Assembly (NCBI RefSeq): GCF_029846635.1
Contig: NZ_JARVTG010000001.1
Coordinates: 956,001-1,020,000, forward strand
Source of the DNA: Pokkaliibacter sp. MBI-7
GTDB lineage: Bacteria; Pseudomonadota; Gammaproteobacteria; Pseudomonadales; Balneatricaceae
Direction: 5' to 3'
Length of the DNA stretch: 64,000 nucleotides
Shown here: positions 8,411-17,780 of the stretch, one piece after another
How positions within the stretch are numbered: the first letter of the stretch is position 1
How the letters are laid out: every line of letters begins with the position of its first letter
The notes under the pieces: generated by a model
Databases searched by the model: none
The model's input: the letters and a program-made list of their open reading frames with translations, nothing else
What the model was told of the DNA's origin: nothing
Position numbers and translations under genes: made by a program

Positions 8411-8986
8411 ATGCGCTACTCCAAAGATCACAAAGCGGAAACCAACCAGCAGATTCTGCAGGAAGCCTCCCGCCGCTTCCGCCGCGATGGCATTACCGCC
8501 ACGGGCCTGCAGCCACTGATGAAAGCCCTGGGGCTGACCCATGGCGGATTCTATGCCCACTTCAAATCCAAGGATGATCTGGTCGAACAGGCCCTGCAGA
8601 ATGCTGCGCAGCAGAGCAGTGACTACTGGCGTAAACTGCATGATCAGGAAGGCGGAGCCGCCAGGCTGGTAGACAGTTATCTCTCCATCCGCCACCGCGA
8701 TACACCGGAAAAAGGCTGCGCCTTGCCCACCATGTCGATGGAAATGGGCCAGCTGGGCAAGGCCAGTGCCACCACCGATAAAATCGTCGAACGCCTGCTG
8801 AGCCTGCTGCACAGTGATCATGCTGATGCTCCCCATGCGGCGGTGATGCTGTCAGCCATGGTCGGCGCCCTGAGCCTGTCACGTAGCGTGACTGATCCGG
8901 AGCTGTCTGAGCAACTGCTGGAGCAAACGCGGGAATGGATCAAGGAAGAACTGAAAGATGAAAGAGAAAACAATCTCGCTGTTTAA
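8411..8986 (+). CDS. TetR-family transcriptional regulator
   Basis: 191 residues with an N-terminal helix-turn-helix (about 8-52; TGLQPLMKALGLTHGGFYAHFKSKDDL) and a helical ligand domain. The ATG at 8411 is preferred over the upstream GTG at 8399 because GGAG ends 11 nt before it, while the GTG would sit on top of the ribosome site. It probably binds the five related 14-bp motifs nearby and responds to an acyl-CoA or similar ligand (inference). The next gene overlaps its 3' end by 29 bases. Confidence 0.85.
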   Translation: MRYSKDHKAETNQQILQEASRRFRRDGITATGLQPLMKALGLTHGGFYAHFKSKDDLVEQALQNAAQQSSDYWRKLHDQEGGAARLVDSYLSIRHRDTPEKGCALPTMSMEMGQLGKASATTDKIVERLLSLLHSDHADAPHAAVMLSAMVGALSLSRSVTDPELSEQLLEQTREWIKEELKDERENNLAV

Positions 8987-9551
8987 CGCACTCCAGCTAT
9001 CGGCCTGTCTGGTATCCATGATGCTGTTCTCGTTGAGAGCAGCCGCTGACACGCTTAGCTGTGATATGAAACGGCTCAATGAGAAGGGATTTCACTCTTC
9101 TTCAACGACCTTTCAAAGCAGTACCGCTTATCAGTTCGAGCATGACGACTCTGATTTCCTCTGGTCACTTACTGTCGTAGGCACACCTCTTCCAACCCAT
9201 TCAACACCGCTATTACAAGATGCCACCACCAGTGACTCGAATACGCAGCTTAGCCAGAAGGCGTTCAGCAACTGGCTGGCAGCCGCCGAAAAAGCGCAAT
9301 TGATAGATAAGGTCGAAGCAAGTACATCAATCCCGTTTCACCAGTCGCATATCCATCTGGCGCATACATCGGCGCTGAATGGCACAGCCCATGCGCTACA
9401 TGGTCTCTATGCCGGGCGAGTAAAAAACTATGCGGTTGTCTACCAACTGCTGGCTACGCCGATGACAGAGACGATGCCAGCTGATGCGATGGAAAATGCA
9501 CAGACAATGATGGTTGCCATCATCAATAGCTGTTCAGTGGTTGCCCCCTGA
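8958..9551 (+). CDS. Unknown exported protein overlapping the TetR gene
   Basis: 197 residues. A probable signal peptide spans about 1-31 (hydrophobic ACLVSMMLFSL, cleavage near AAADT). The mature part has one Cys near its N-terminus (LSCDMKR) and one near the C-terminus (NSCSVV), possibly a disulfide pair. No family was recognised. It starts 29 bases inside the TetR gene in another frame, so it is probably co-transcribed with the regulator. The base composition is visibly more AT-rich than its neighbours. Whether it takes part in acyl metabolism is unknown. Confidence 0.6.
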   Translation: MKEKTISLFNALQLSACLVSMMLFSLRAAADTLSCDMKRLNEKGFHSSSTTFQSSTAYQFEHDDSDFLWSLTVVGTPLPTHSTPLLQDATTSDSNTQLSQKAFSNWLAAAEKAQLIDKVEASTSIPFHQSHIHLAHTSALNGTAHALHGLYAGRVKNYAVVYQLLATPMTETMPADAMENAQTMMVAIINSCSVVAP

Positions 9552-9570
9552 ACAGCTATACCAGACTGAG

Positions 9571-10839
9571 TCACCCACCATACCGTTTAAACAGCACACT
9601 GGCATTGACCCCACCAAAGCCGAAGCCATTGGATAACGCGTATTCGATAGCCATCGGCCGCGCCTGACCGCGCACCAGATCAATCCCCGCGGCAGCCTCA
9701 TCCGGCTGCTGCAGATTGAGGGTTGCGGGCGCGATCTGATCACGGATGGCCAGCGCGGTAAAAATTGCTTCAATTCCCCCCGCTGCGCCGAGCAAGTGGC
9801 CTGTGGAAGACTTGGTGGATGTAACAACCACCTGTGATGACTCGCCAAACAGGGCGCGAATAGCCGCCAGCTCACCCTTGTCACCTACCGGCGTAGACGT
9901 AGCATGCGCGTTCAGATGCTGCACCGCCGAGGCCTCAATGCCCGCCTGCCGTAGCGCCAGCGCCATGGCACGGCGTGCACCACTGCCATCCTCCGGCCCA
10001 GCGGTCAGGTGGTAGGCATCGGCACTGGTGCCATAACCCACCAGCTCGACGATGGGCGTCGCACCACGCTGCAGCGCATGCTGCAGCTCTTCAATCACCA
10101 GCACACCGGCGCCCTCGCCCATTACAAAGCCATCACGAGCCTGATCAAAAGGACGGGAAGCCTGCTCCGGGCAGTCACTGAAGCCGGTCGATAGCGCCCG
10201 CGCTGCAGCAAATCCGCCCAGACTGACGCGGTCAATGGAAGCCTCAGCGCCACCACACACAGCAATGTCTGCCTCACCTGCATGAATCATCCGTGCAGCA
10301 TCACCAATGGCTTGTACGCCTGCAGCGCAGGCGGTCACCGGTGCGCCCAGCGGCCCCTTGAAGCCATGCATGATGGAAATATGACCAGCTGCCAGATTGA
10401 CCAGAAAGCTGGGGATCGTGAAGGGCGACAGCCGTCGCGGGCCGCGACTGTCGGTGGTACGTACCGCATCGGCGATGGCACCAAAACCACCAATGCCGGA
10501 GGCAATCACCGTGGCGGTACGCTCCTGCTGCTCAGCCGTGTTCGCCACCCAGCCTGCCTGCTGCAGCGCCTGCCGGGCGGCCGCAACTGCAAACAGGATA
10601 AAGCGGTCCATCTTCTTCTGCTCTTTGCCGGGCACCCAGTCATCGGCATCAAAGCCGCCTTCGGCGTCATCGGCTTTGGCTGGCACCCTGCCGCCCACCT
10701 TGGCAGCAATATCTTCAGTAATCGCATCGGGCAGCAGGGTAATGCCCGACTGGCCCGCCAGCAGCCGCTGCCAGACCGTCTCCACCCCACAACCAAGCGG
10801 GCTGACTATCCCCATGCCGGTGACCACAATTCGTTTCAT
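9571..10839 (-). CDS. fabF: Beta-ketoacyl-ACP synthase II (FabF-like)
   Basis: 422 residues, the normal length for KAS II. The start at 10839 gives MKRIVVTGMGIVSPLG; the open frame upstream is not conserved sequence. The catalytic triad is visible: C171 in TACAAG, H312 in NAHATSTPVGD and H348 in KSSTGHLLGAAGG, with K343 nearby. The C-terminal NGFGFGGVNAS loop is intact. It condenses malonyl-ACP with acyl-ACP. It does not sit in a fab cluster (no acpP or fabG here) but follows lpdA on the same strand, so it may be a second copy with a special role. Confidence 0.87.
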   Translation of the reverse strand: MKRIVVTGMGIVSPLGCGVETVWQRLLAGQSGITLLPDAITEDIAAKVGGRVPAKADDAEGGFDADDWVPGKEQKKMDRFILFAVAAARQALQQAGWVANTAEQQERTATVIASGIGGFGAIADAVRTTDSRGPRRLSPFTIPSFLVNLAAGHISIMHGFKGPLGAPVTACAAGVQAIGDAARMIHAGEADIAVCGGAEASIDRVSLGGFAAARALSTGFSDCPEQASRPFDQARDGFVMGEGAGVLVIEELQHALQRGATPIVELVGYGTSADAYHLTAGPEDGSGARRAMALALRQAGIEASAVQHLNAHATSTPVGDKGELAAIRALFGESSQVVVTSTKSSTGHLLGAAGGIEAIFTALAIRDQIAPATLNLQQPDEAAAGIDLVRGQARPMAIEYALSNGFGFGGVNASVLFKRYGG

Positions 10840-10970
10840 CTTGATTGTCCTCTGACCAGGGCTGAATCGCTTATCACGAGTTATCTGTTGCTCCCCTGGC
10901 AGGCGAGCGACGCCCCGCCCGACACCCTGGCGCCGAGAACAAGGCATAGCGCCCAGCTGCCGGGGCTGTT

Positions 10971-12395
10971 TCAGCGTTTTTGTGCTTTGGGATTAGGCAG
11001 ATCGGTAATGGTGCCCACTGCCAGCTCTGCCGCCAGCCCCACCGACTCACTGAGGGTGGGATGCGCATGAATGGTCAGGGCAATATCATCCACCGTGGCA
11101 CCGAACTCGATAGCCAGGGTCAGCTCCGCCAGCAGTTCACCGGCATTGATGCCCACCAGACCGGCGCCCAGCAGTCTGCCGGTGGCCTCGTCATAGATCA
11201 GCTTGGTTTTACCGTCGACGCGATCCGCACCGATGGCACGGCCATTGAACTTCCACGGGAAAGCCGCCACCTGATAAGCCAGCCCCTGTTGTCTGGCCTG
11301 CTTTTCCGTCAGTCCAACCCAGGCAATCTCCGGGTTGGTGTAGGCAATGGAGGGGATCACCAGCGCGCCAAAGCTATGCTGATGCCCTGCAGCGACCTCT
11401 GCCGCCACATGACCTTCATGGGTGGCCTTGTGCGCCAGCATCGGCTCACCGGCGATATCGCCAATGGCGAAGATGTGCGGCTGGCTGGTTTGCATCTGTT
11501 TGCTGACTGGAATAAAGCCGCGCTCGTCCACCGCGATGCCCGCCTTATCCGCATCCAGCAGCAAGCCGTTAGGACGCCGCCCTACCGCCACCAGAATGGC
11601 ATCAAACTCCTCCTCAGCGGGCTGGCCTTTGGCATCCTCCAGTGTCACCGTCAGTGCCTTTTCAGCCGCGGCGACAGCCGTCACTTTGGTGCTGAGCAGT
11701 ACCCTGAGGTAATCCTTGTTACTGCGCTGGAAAATATCGACAAGATCCTTATCTGCGGCAGGCACCAGCTGCGACGCGGCCTCAACCACGGTGACCTGAC
11801 TGCCGAGGGACTGATACACCGTCCCCAGTTCCAGTCCGATAATACCGCCGCCAATGACCAACAGGCGTGGAGGAATGCTGCGTAGTTCCAGCGCAGCGGT
11901 GGAATCCCACACCCGCGGGTCATCCTTGGGCAGAAAGGGTAGCTGCACACTGCGTGACCCGGTCGCGATGATCGCCTGCTCAAACTGCAGCGGCTGCACA
12001 CCATCCTCCTGCTCAATGAGCAACTGATGGCTGCCGCTGAAACGTGCATAGCCCTGCAGCACCCGCACCTTGCGCTCTTTGGCCATAGCAGAGACACCGC
12101 CGGAGAGCTTGTCGACGCTGCTTTGCTTGAAAGTGCGCACCTTGTCCAGATCCACCCCGTTGTCACTGAAGCTCAAGCCGACATGAGCTGCCGTGCTGAC
12201 TTCCCGCCGAATCTGCGCCACATGCAGCAGGGCTTTGGACGGAATGCAGCCGACATTGAGACAGACGCCTCCCAGCTCGCTGTAGCGCTCGATCAGCGTG
12301 ACGTCCATGCCCAGATCGGCAGCACGGAAAGCCGCGGAATAGCCACCCGGGCCAGAGCCGATGACCACCAGTTGCGTCTGCAGAGTCGGTTTCAT
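10971..12395 (-). CDS. lpdA: Dihydrolipoyl dehydrogenase
   Basis: 474 residues with close resemblance to E. coli Lpd throughout. The FAD-binding motif is GSGPGGYSAAFRAADLG (about 13-29) and the redox disulfide is C45/C50 in CLNVGCIPSK. An NAD-binding GGGIIGLE and the C-terminal active-site HAHPTLSE are present. The start at 12395 has AGGAGG 7 nt upstream; the GTG two codons earlier abuts it and is unlikely. The enzyme reoxidises lipoyl domains of 2-oxoacid dehydrogenases or the glycine cleavage system. No E1 or E2 genes are adjacent, so it is an orphan copy here, facing a TetR gene across a strong palindrome. Confidence 0.92.
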   Translation of the reverse strand: MKPTLQTQLVVIGSGPGGYSAAFRAADLGMDVTLIERYSELGGVCLNVGCIPSKALLHVAQIRREVSTAAHVGLSFSDNGVDLDKVRTFKQSSVDKLSGGVSAMAKERKVRVLQGYARFSGSHQLLIEQEDGVQPLQFEQAIIATGSRSVQLPFLPKDDPRVWDSTAALELRSIPPRLLVIGGGIIGLELGTVYQSLGSQVTVVEAASQLVPAADKDLVDIFQRSNKDYLRVLLSTKVTAVAAAEKALTVTLEDAKGQPAEEEFDAILVAVGRRPNGLLLDADKAGIAVDERGFIPVSKQMQTSQPHIFAIGDIAGEPMLAHKATHEGHVAAEVAAGHQHSFGALVIPSIAYTNPEIAWVGLTEKQARQQGLAYQVAAFPWKFNGRAIGADRVDGKTKLIYDEATGRLLGAGLVGINAGELLAELTLAIEFGATVDDIALTIHAHPTLSESVGLAAELAVGTITDLPNPKAQKR

Positions 12396-12456
12396 GTGCA
12401 CCTCCTGAAGCGGTTACAGGCACATCGCCTGCGATGCTGATAATCATAGGCGCCGC

Positions 12457-12482
12457 CAAAATATGTTAAAGAACATATTTTG
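12457..12482 (+). promoter_or_regulatory. 26-bp palindrome, probable TetR operator
   Basis: Perfect 11-bp arms CAAAATATGTT and AACATATTTTG separated by AAAG, in the divergent lpdA-TetR gap. Position and symmetry fit an operator for the TetR at 12541 controlling itself and lpdA (inference). Confidence 0.65.
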
Positions 12483-12540
12483 ACAGCTGCATCGTCTCTA
12501 TACTGGGCTGGCCCTAACCTGTCACAGAGAGAATATCGCC

Positions 12541-13185
12541 ATGCCCTACGCCCCTGAGCACAAGCAACAGTCACGCGAACGCATCGTGCGGGCGGCGGCA
12601 GAGCTGTTTTCCACCAAGGGTTTTGATGCCGTATCCATCGATCAGGTCATGGAAGCTGCCGGGCTGACACGCGGTGCTTTCTATGCCCACTTCCGCTCAA
12701 AGCAGGAGCTGTACCGGGAATCCATTATTGCCGCCAGCCGCCACAGCGGTGTGGCCAATGTCCTGAAAAACCTCAGTGATCCGGCGCAGACCGCGCGACA
12801 GGTGATCAACAGCTATCTTAGTAACGAGCATCTGGCGCTGCAGTTTTTCCCCTGCCCGATGGCGTTTCTGTCCACCGACATCGCCAACCGTGACAAAGGC
12901 GTCCGCGATGCCTACACCCGGGTATTTCATGGTCTGAATAATGTCATTGAGGCGGGTCTGGAGCCTGTGGAAGAACGCCTTAGCGGGAATAGCCAGCATC
13001 GTCAGCAACGGGCGCTGGCGATTACCGCACTGATGGTGGGGGGGATGGCCATCGCCCGGGCACTGACTGATGAAGACAGCAAAGCCGCATTGCTCACGGC
13101 CTGTATGGATACCGCGCTGGGTCTGCAGGAGGGGGATCTGGGATCGCTGCTGACATCGCTTCGCGAGGAGGCAATGGACGCCTGA
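12541..13185 (+). CDS. TetR-family transcriptional regulator
   Basis: 214 residues. The N-terminal helix-turn-helix (about 11-57) reads AAELFSTKGFDAVSIDQVM then GLTRGAFYAHFRSKQEL. The C-terminal domain holds the ligand pocket and dimer surface. It is divergent from lpdA with a 26-bp perfect inverted repeat between them, so the likely targets are itself and the lpdA-fabF pair. The ligand is unknown. Its sequence resembles the other short TetR at 8411 in the GAFYAHF segment, which is common in this family. Confidence 0.85.
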   Translation: MPYAPEHKQQSRERIVRAAAELFSTKGFDAVSIDQVMEAAGLTRGAFYAHFRSKQELYRESIIAASRHSGVANVLKNLSDPAQTARQVINSYLSNEHLALQFFPCPMAFLSTDIANRDKGVRDAYTRVFHGLNNVIEAGLEPVEERLSGNSQHRQQRALAITALMVGGMAIARALTDEDSKAALLTACMDTALGLQEGDLGSLLTSLREEAMDA

Positions 13186-13249
13186 GCTCAGGCACACGAC
13201 AGGTCACGGCGACCGGGTCAACCTCACCGGTCGCCGCCATATGCCTGCG

Positions 13250-14464
13250 TCAGTCCTGCAGGCTCTCCAGCGTCTGCCGAATACGGCCCAGTGCGACCTC
13301 CAGATTTTCCCGCGAAGTTGCAAAGCTCAGGCGGATATAGCCCGGAATGCCGAAGGCAGACCCTGGCACCATCGCCACCTTGCCCTGTTCCAGCAGATAG
13401 CGCACCAGCTCGGTGTCAGTGCCCAGCACCTGCCCGTCTGGCGTGCGCTTGCCCAGATAAGCGGCACAGTTAGGGAAGGCATAGAAGGCGCCATCGGGCA
13501 CCGCCAGCGTCAGCCCGCTGATCGCCTGCAGCGCACGCACCACCAGCTGACCCCGGGCACGGTATTCCGTCGTTGCCGCCACGACGAAATCCTGCGGCCC
13601 CTCCAGCGCGGCCAGTGCCGCCGCCTGAGAGATGGCCGACGGGCAGCCGGTGCTCTGTGACTGCAGCTTGTTCAGCGCCGTGATCAGCTCCTGTGGGCCA
13701 GCGGCGTAGCCCAGCCGCCAGCCGGTCATGGCGTAGGCTTTGGATACACCGTTCAGCACCATGGTGCGCTCTTGCAGCGCCGGGCAAGCCTGCACAAAGG
13801 ACACAAAAGGCGTATTGCCCAGTGCAATGTGCTCGTAGATTTCATCCGACAGAATCAGCACGTCAGGGCGCTGCGCCAGCACCTCGCCCAGTGCGGCAAA
13901 CTCGTCGCGGGTGTAGATCATCCCGGTCGGATTGCAGGGTGAGTTAAACATCACCCAGCGGGTACGCTCGGTGAACGCCGCCTGCAACTGCGCAGGTGTC
14001 AGCTTGAAGTCCTGCTGCTCGGGGCAGTCAATCACCACCGGCACACCGCCGTTCAGGCGAACAATATCAGCGTAAGAGACCCAGTAAGGCGCAGGAATAA
14101 TCACCTCATCGCCCTGCTCCAGCGTCGCAGCGAAGGCATTGAACAGCAGCTGCTTGGCCCCGTTACCAATGGTGATCTGCTGCGGGCTGTATTCAAGGCC
14201 GTTCTCCCGTTTGAACTTGGCCGCCACTGCCCTGCGCAGCGCTTCAGTACCTGCAGGCGCGGTATAGCGCGTCTGCCCGGCCAGCATGGCCTGATGGGCG
14301 GCCTCAATAATATGGGCAGGGGTATTAAAGTCTGGCTCGCCAATGCTGAGATCAATCACCGGCTCACCGCGCGCCACCATCTCTTTGGCAATGGCAGAAA
14401 TGGTCAGGCTGGGTGAGCTCTGAATGTTCTTCACCCGTTCGCTTTGTATTTTCACTGAATTCAC
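13250..14464 (-). CDS. Class I pyridoxal-phosphate aminotransferase (aspartate-type)
   Basis: 404 residues. The PLP lysine is K242 in SKAYAMTGWR, with N178 (SPCNPTG), D207 and Y210 (SDEIY), and substrate arginine near the C-terminus (YIRLSFATS). This is the aspartate/prephenate aminotransferase subgroup, which moves amino groups between aspartate (or aromatic precursors) and 2-oxoglutarate. Specificity needs assay. It appears monocistronic; the 480 bp upstream holds no recognised gene. Confidence 0.87.
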   Translation of the reverse strand: MNSVKIQSERVKNIQSSPSLTISAIAKEMVARGEPVIDLSIGEPDFNTPAHIIEAAHQAMLAGQTRYTAPAGTEALRRAVAAKFKRENGLEYSPQQITIGNGAKQLLFNAFAATLEQGDEVIIPAPYWVSYADIVRLNGGVPVVIDCPEQQDFKLTPAQLQAAFTERTRWVMFNSPCNPTGMIYTRDEFAALGEVLAQRPDVLILSDEIYEHIALGNTPFVSFVQACPALQERTMVLNGVSKAYAMTGWRLGYAAGPQELITALNKLQSQSTGCPSAISQAAALAALEGPQDFVVAATTEYRARGQLVVRALQAISGLTLAVPDGAFYAFPNCAAYLGKRTPDGQVLGTDTELVRYLLEQGKVAMVPGSAFGIPGYIRLSFATSRENLEVALGRIRQTLESLQD

Positions 14465-14893
14465 CCGGCAAGCTGTTGTTGAAATACGGCGGAGTACAGC
14501 AAGGCTGAAGGTGGGGTAGACAGCCTGACAGAGCCCACTCGCAAAGGCCGCAGTATCTGTGGCGGCGAAAACGGACTCAAACGAAGATTTGGCAAGACAT
14601 CATTCCGGTAAGGAATTGTGGGTGCGTTGATCTCGCAGCGGGTGGCGATGGTGTTATTCGTTATGAGGGTATTTCCCGTAACAGGCTGAAAGGCCGCTGG
14701 CGCTGCTCTCCTGCCGCTGCCTGACCAGCTGGGACCTCCCCTCTCTGCATTCGCAGCACGGCGGGGAGACAGTGAAGGTATCGTGGCCGGTGTTAAGCAC
14801 GGGATATGCAATAACAAAGGGCCGCAACTGGCTTTATGGAACATCGCCATGACTGGCGATTGATGGCGTACTAAGACTTAAACATCTGATAAA
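14465..14893. other. Intergenic stretch upstream of the aminotransferase, no gene recognised
   Basis: About 430 bp. A 129-codon open frame on the minus strand (14461-14850) has low-complexity composition with many Pro, Ser and Arg and no recognisable domain, so it is not called. I saw no convincing riboswitch or tRNA. It presumably contains the aminotransferase promoter and leader. Confidence 0.4.
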
Positions 14894-14919
14894 CCAAGGG
14901 AGGCACCAGCCTCCCTTGG
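14894..14919 (-). terminator. Hairpin terminator after the aldo/keto reductase
   Basis: Perfect 11-bp stem CCAAGGGAGGC / GCCTCCCTTGG with a 4-nt loop, 25 bp past the reductase stop on the minus strand and followed by TTTATC there. Confidence 0.7.
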
Positions 14920-14943
14920 CTTATTCGTGCTTTACCTTACCCG

Positions 14944-15990
14944 CTATTTCTTCCTCGCTGGCCCCGGACGCTCTGCCGATGCCGCCCAGATATTGATATT
15001 GGCATCATTGGCGTAGCGGTCGATTTCCGCCAGCTCTTCCGCAGTGAAATCACGGTTGGCCAGTGCGCCCACGCAGTCTTCCACCTGTTCAGGGCGACTG
15101 GCGCCGATCAGTGCGGTGGTGACCCGTCCACCGCGCAGCACCCAGGCGATGGCCATCTGCGCCAGTGTCTGGCCACGGCGCTCGGCAATGGCATTGAGTT
15201 TACGGATATTGTCCAGCACGGCATCGCTGAGAAACTCTTCACGCAGGGATTTGCCCTGCGTCAGACGGCTACCTTCCGGCACGCCGTGCAGATACTTGCT
15301 GGTGAGCATGCCCTGCGCCAGCGGGGAAAAGACGATGGAGCCCACGCCCAGTTCGTCCAGTGTATCCAGCAGGCCATCCTCCTCCACCCAGCGGTTAAGC
15401 ATGGAGTAGCTGGGCTGGTGGATCAGGCAGGGCGTTCCCAGCTCACGCAGAATCGCCACGGCTTCGCGGGTGCGCTGTGAATTGTAGGAGGAGATGCCGA
15501 CATAGAGAGCGCGGCCAGAGCGGACAATCTGGTCCAGTGCCATCATGGTTTCTTCCAGCGGCGTATCCGGGTCAAAACGGTGGGAATAGAAGATATCGAC
15601 GTAATCCACCCCCAGCCGCTTCAGGCTCTGGTCGCAGCTGGAAATCAGGTATTTGCGGCTGCCCCACTCGCCGTAGGGGCCGGGCCACATGTTGTAGCCC
15701 GCCTTGGTGGAGATCACCAGCTCATCCCGGTAGCCGGCAAAGTCGGTGCGAAGAATGCGGCCAAAGGCCTCTTCGGCGGAACCCGCCGGCGGGCCGTAGT
15801 TATTGGCCAGATCAAAGTGGGTGATACCCAGATCAAAGGCTTTGTGGCAGATGGCGCGCTTGCTGGCATCGGCCGTGTCTTCGCCGAAGTTGTGCCATAG
15901 CCCCAGTGACAGCGCTGGCAGTTTCAGCCCGGAGTGTCCGCACCGGTGATAGGTCATGGACTCGTAACGGTGGTCAGATGCTCGCCACAT
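14944..15990 (-). CDS. mgrA: Aldo/keto reductase, L-glyceraldehyde 3-phosphate reductase type
   Basis: 348 residues with strong resemblance to E. coli YghZ/MgrA (YHRCGHSGLKLPALSLGLWHNFG, ITHFDLANNYGPPxGSAEE). The AKR catalytic Asp and Tyr are in FDLANNY, with Lys in STKAGY and His in FYSHR. It is an NADPH-dependent cytoplasmic reductase of L-glyceraldehyde 3-phosphate and methylglyoxal-like aldehydes, used in detoxification. The start could be the ATG at 15990, or a later ATG at 15957 that matches the usual N-terminus (MTYHRCG). Monocistronic. Confidence 0.88.
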   Translation of the reverse strand: MWRASDHRYESMTYHRCGHSGLKLPALSLGLWHNFGEDTADASKRAICHKAFDLGITHFDLANNYGPPAGSAEEAFGRILRTDFAGYRDELVISTKAGYNMWPGPYGEWGSRKYLISSCDQSLKRLGVDYVDIFYSHRFDPDTPLEETMMALDQIVRSGRALYVGISSYNSQRTREAVAILRELGTPCLIHQPSYSMLNRWVEEDGLLDTLDELGVGSIVFSPLAQGMLTSKYLHGVPEGSRLTQGKSLREEFLSDAVLDNIRKLNAIAERRGQTLAQMAIAWVLRGGRVTTALIGASRPEQVEDCVGALANRDFTAEELAEIDRYANDANINIWAASAERPGPARKK

Positions 15991-16245
15991 GGCAGATAGG
16001 TCCTCTGTTGGAATTGTTGTCGATGAACTGGCTATCGGGTCAATCGCGGGTACTCAGCAGGTCATTCTAGAGAGGGATCAGCAGGTTAATCCACCCCTGT
16101 TCACTTATCAGTGAAGATCAGCCGGAGCCGGTGAAAACGCTGCAGAAATTTAACCAGCCGGACGGAATATGCCGTTACCACGCATGAAAGCAAGGCTCCC
16201 CTGTGGTTAAATAGCGCCCCTTTTTACTGCTGGAATCTCCCTGGA

Positions 16246-17433
16246 ATGCTCTCCTCACTCCTTCACTTCGTGATGGCGCTGGTGGTGATCTTCGCCCTGG
16301 CGCTGCTGGTCAGCTATGACCGGCGCAAGATTCGCCCCCGCGTTGTACTGCAGCTGCTGGTGGTGGAAACCGCACTGGCCTGGTTCTTCCTGCACGCCGA
16401 ATACGGCCTGACGGCTGTCAATGCTGTGGCGCGCATGTTTGATGCGCTGATGGCCTATGCCGGTCAGGGCACCGAGTTTGTGTTTGGCAATATGAGCGGC
16501 CAGGGTCAGGCCTTTGTCTTCCTCAAGGTGCTGTGCCCGATCATCTTTATTTCGGTGCTGATCGGTATCCTCCAGCACTTCCGCATTCTGCCGCTGATCA
16601 TTCGCGGTGTCGGCACCGTGCTGTCAAAGGTGAATGGCATGGGCAAGCTGGAATCCTTCAATGCGGTCAGCTCGCTGCTGCTGGGGCAGTCGGAAAACTT
16701 TATCGCCTACAAGGGCATTCTCGGAGAGCTGTCAGCCCGGCGCATGTACACCATGGCGGCCACAGCGATGTCGACGGTGTCGATGTCCATCGTCGGTGCC
16801 TATATGTCGATGATTGAGCCGCGCTATGTGGTGGTGGCGCTGGTGCTCAATATGTTCAGCACCTTTGTGATTCTGTCGCTGATCAACCCCTATCACCCCG
16901 GTGACGAGCCGGAGCCAGTGCTCAGCCATCTGCATGAGGAGCAGAGCTTCTTCGAGATGCTGGGGGAATATATTCTGGCGGGCTTCCGTGTCGCCATGAT
17001 TGTGGCGGCCATGCTGATTGGCTTTATCGCCCTGATTGCCCTGCTCAACGCGCTGTTTTCCGCCATCTTCGGCCTGAGTTTCCAGCAGCTGATGGGCTAT
17101 GTGTTCTATCCGCTGGCGTGGGTGGTCGGCATTCCCGCTGAGGAAGCCCTGAAAGCAGGCAGCATCATGGCGACCAAACTGGTCTCCAATGAATTCGTTG
17201 CCATGCTGGAGCTGCAGAAAATCAGCGCTGATTTCTCTGCCCGCGCACTGGGGATTCTGTCGGTCTTTCTGGTGTCGTTCGCCAACTTTGCCTCTATCGG
17301 CATCGTCGCGGGCGCCATCAAAGGCGTACATGAAGGCCAGGGCAACGTGGTATCACGCTTTGGCTTCCGGCTGGTTTATGGCGCAACGCTGGTCAGTCTG
17401 CTGTCGGCGGCGATTGTCGGACTGGTGCTGTAA
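16246..17433 (+). CDS. NupC-family (CNT) nucleoside transporter
   Basis: 395-residue integral membrane protein, the usual length for bacterial concentrative nucleoside transporters. Diagnostic segments are GQGxxFVFG near residue 73, a short NAVSSLLLGQSENFIAYK substrate-binding hairpin (about 140-160), TAMSTVSMSIVGAYM, and PAEEALKAGSIMATKLVSNEFVA (about 296-320). It imports nucleosides with H+ or Na+. The subtype (pyrimidine, purine or pseudouridine) cannot be fixed. A strong terminator follows; it is monocistronic. Confidence 0.9.
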   Translation: MLSSLLHFVMALVVIFALALLVSYDRRKIRPRVVLQLLVVETALAWFFLHAEYGLTAVNAVARMFDALMAYAGQGTEFVFGNMSGQGQAFVFLKVLCPIIFISVLIGILQHFRILPLIIRGVGTVLSKVNGMGKLESFNAVSSLLLGQSENFIAYKGILGELSARRMYTMAATAMSTVSMSIVGAYMSMIEPRYVVVALVLNMFSTFVILSLINPYHPGDEPEPVLSHLHEEQSFFEMLGEYILAGFRVAMIVAAMLIGFIALIALLNALFSAIFGLSFQQLMGYVFYPLAWVVGIPAEEALKAGSIMATKLVSNEFVAMLELQKISADFSARALGILSVFLVSFANFASIGIVAGAIKGVHEGQGNVVSRFGFRLVYGATLVSLLSAAIVGLVL

Positions 17434-17464
17434 CGACTCACCACCTCCCCGCTTTGACTGACCA

Positions 17465-17496
17465 CGGCGGCCTGCTTACAGGCCGCCGTTTTTGTT
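17465..17496 (+). terminator. Rho-independent terminator after the nucleoside transporter
   Basis: Perfect 10-bp stem CGGCGGCCTG / CAGGCCGCCG, loop CTTA, followed by TTTTTGTTTG. Confidence 0.9.
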
Positions 17497-17780
17497 TGCA
17501 GCCATCGGGCTCCTGCCCTGCCTGTGCCATTGCATGCGTCTGACAGTGCCCTGCCATGTCACTCATCGGCGTTCGGTGCTGCACCGTTCAGCGTCATTAT
17601 TAATGAACTCCATGCCATGCCCTTGACGACGTCATCACCATCGCCTACCACCTAAGGACGTATTCCCGATCTGCAGTGCAGCGGCCACACGGCGCTCGCT
17701 CGCGAGACTGTGAACACGTATATAGAGTCACATCGCTGTACGCCATCACCTGATAATGACAACAAAAGGTAGACGCCATC
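17497..17780. other. Intergenic stretch before the diguanylate cyclase
   Basis: About 280 bp with no gene or RNA that I recognise. It presumably carries the diguanylate cyclase promoter; AAAGGTAG just before the GTG start is the ribosome site. Confidence 0.4.

Noticed and set aside
14461..14850. 129-codon open frame upstream of the aminotransferase
   Set aside because: Low-complexity Pro/Ser/Arg composition, no domain, no ribosome site, and it overlaps the aminotransferase start.
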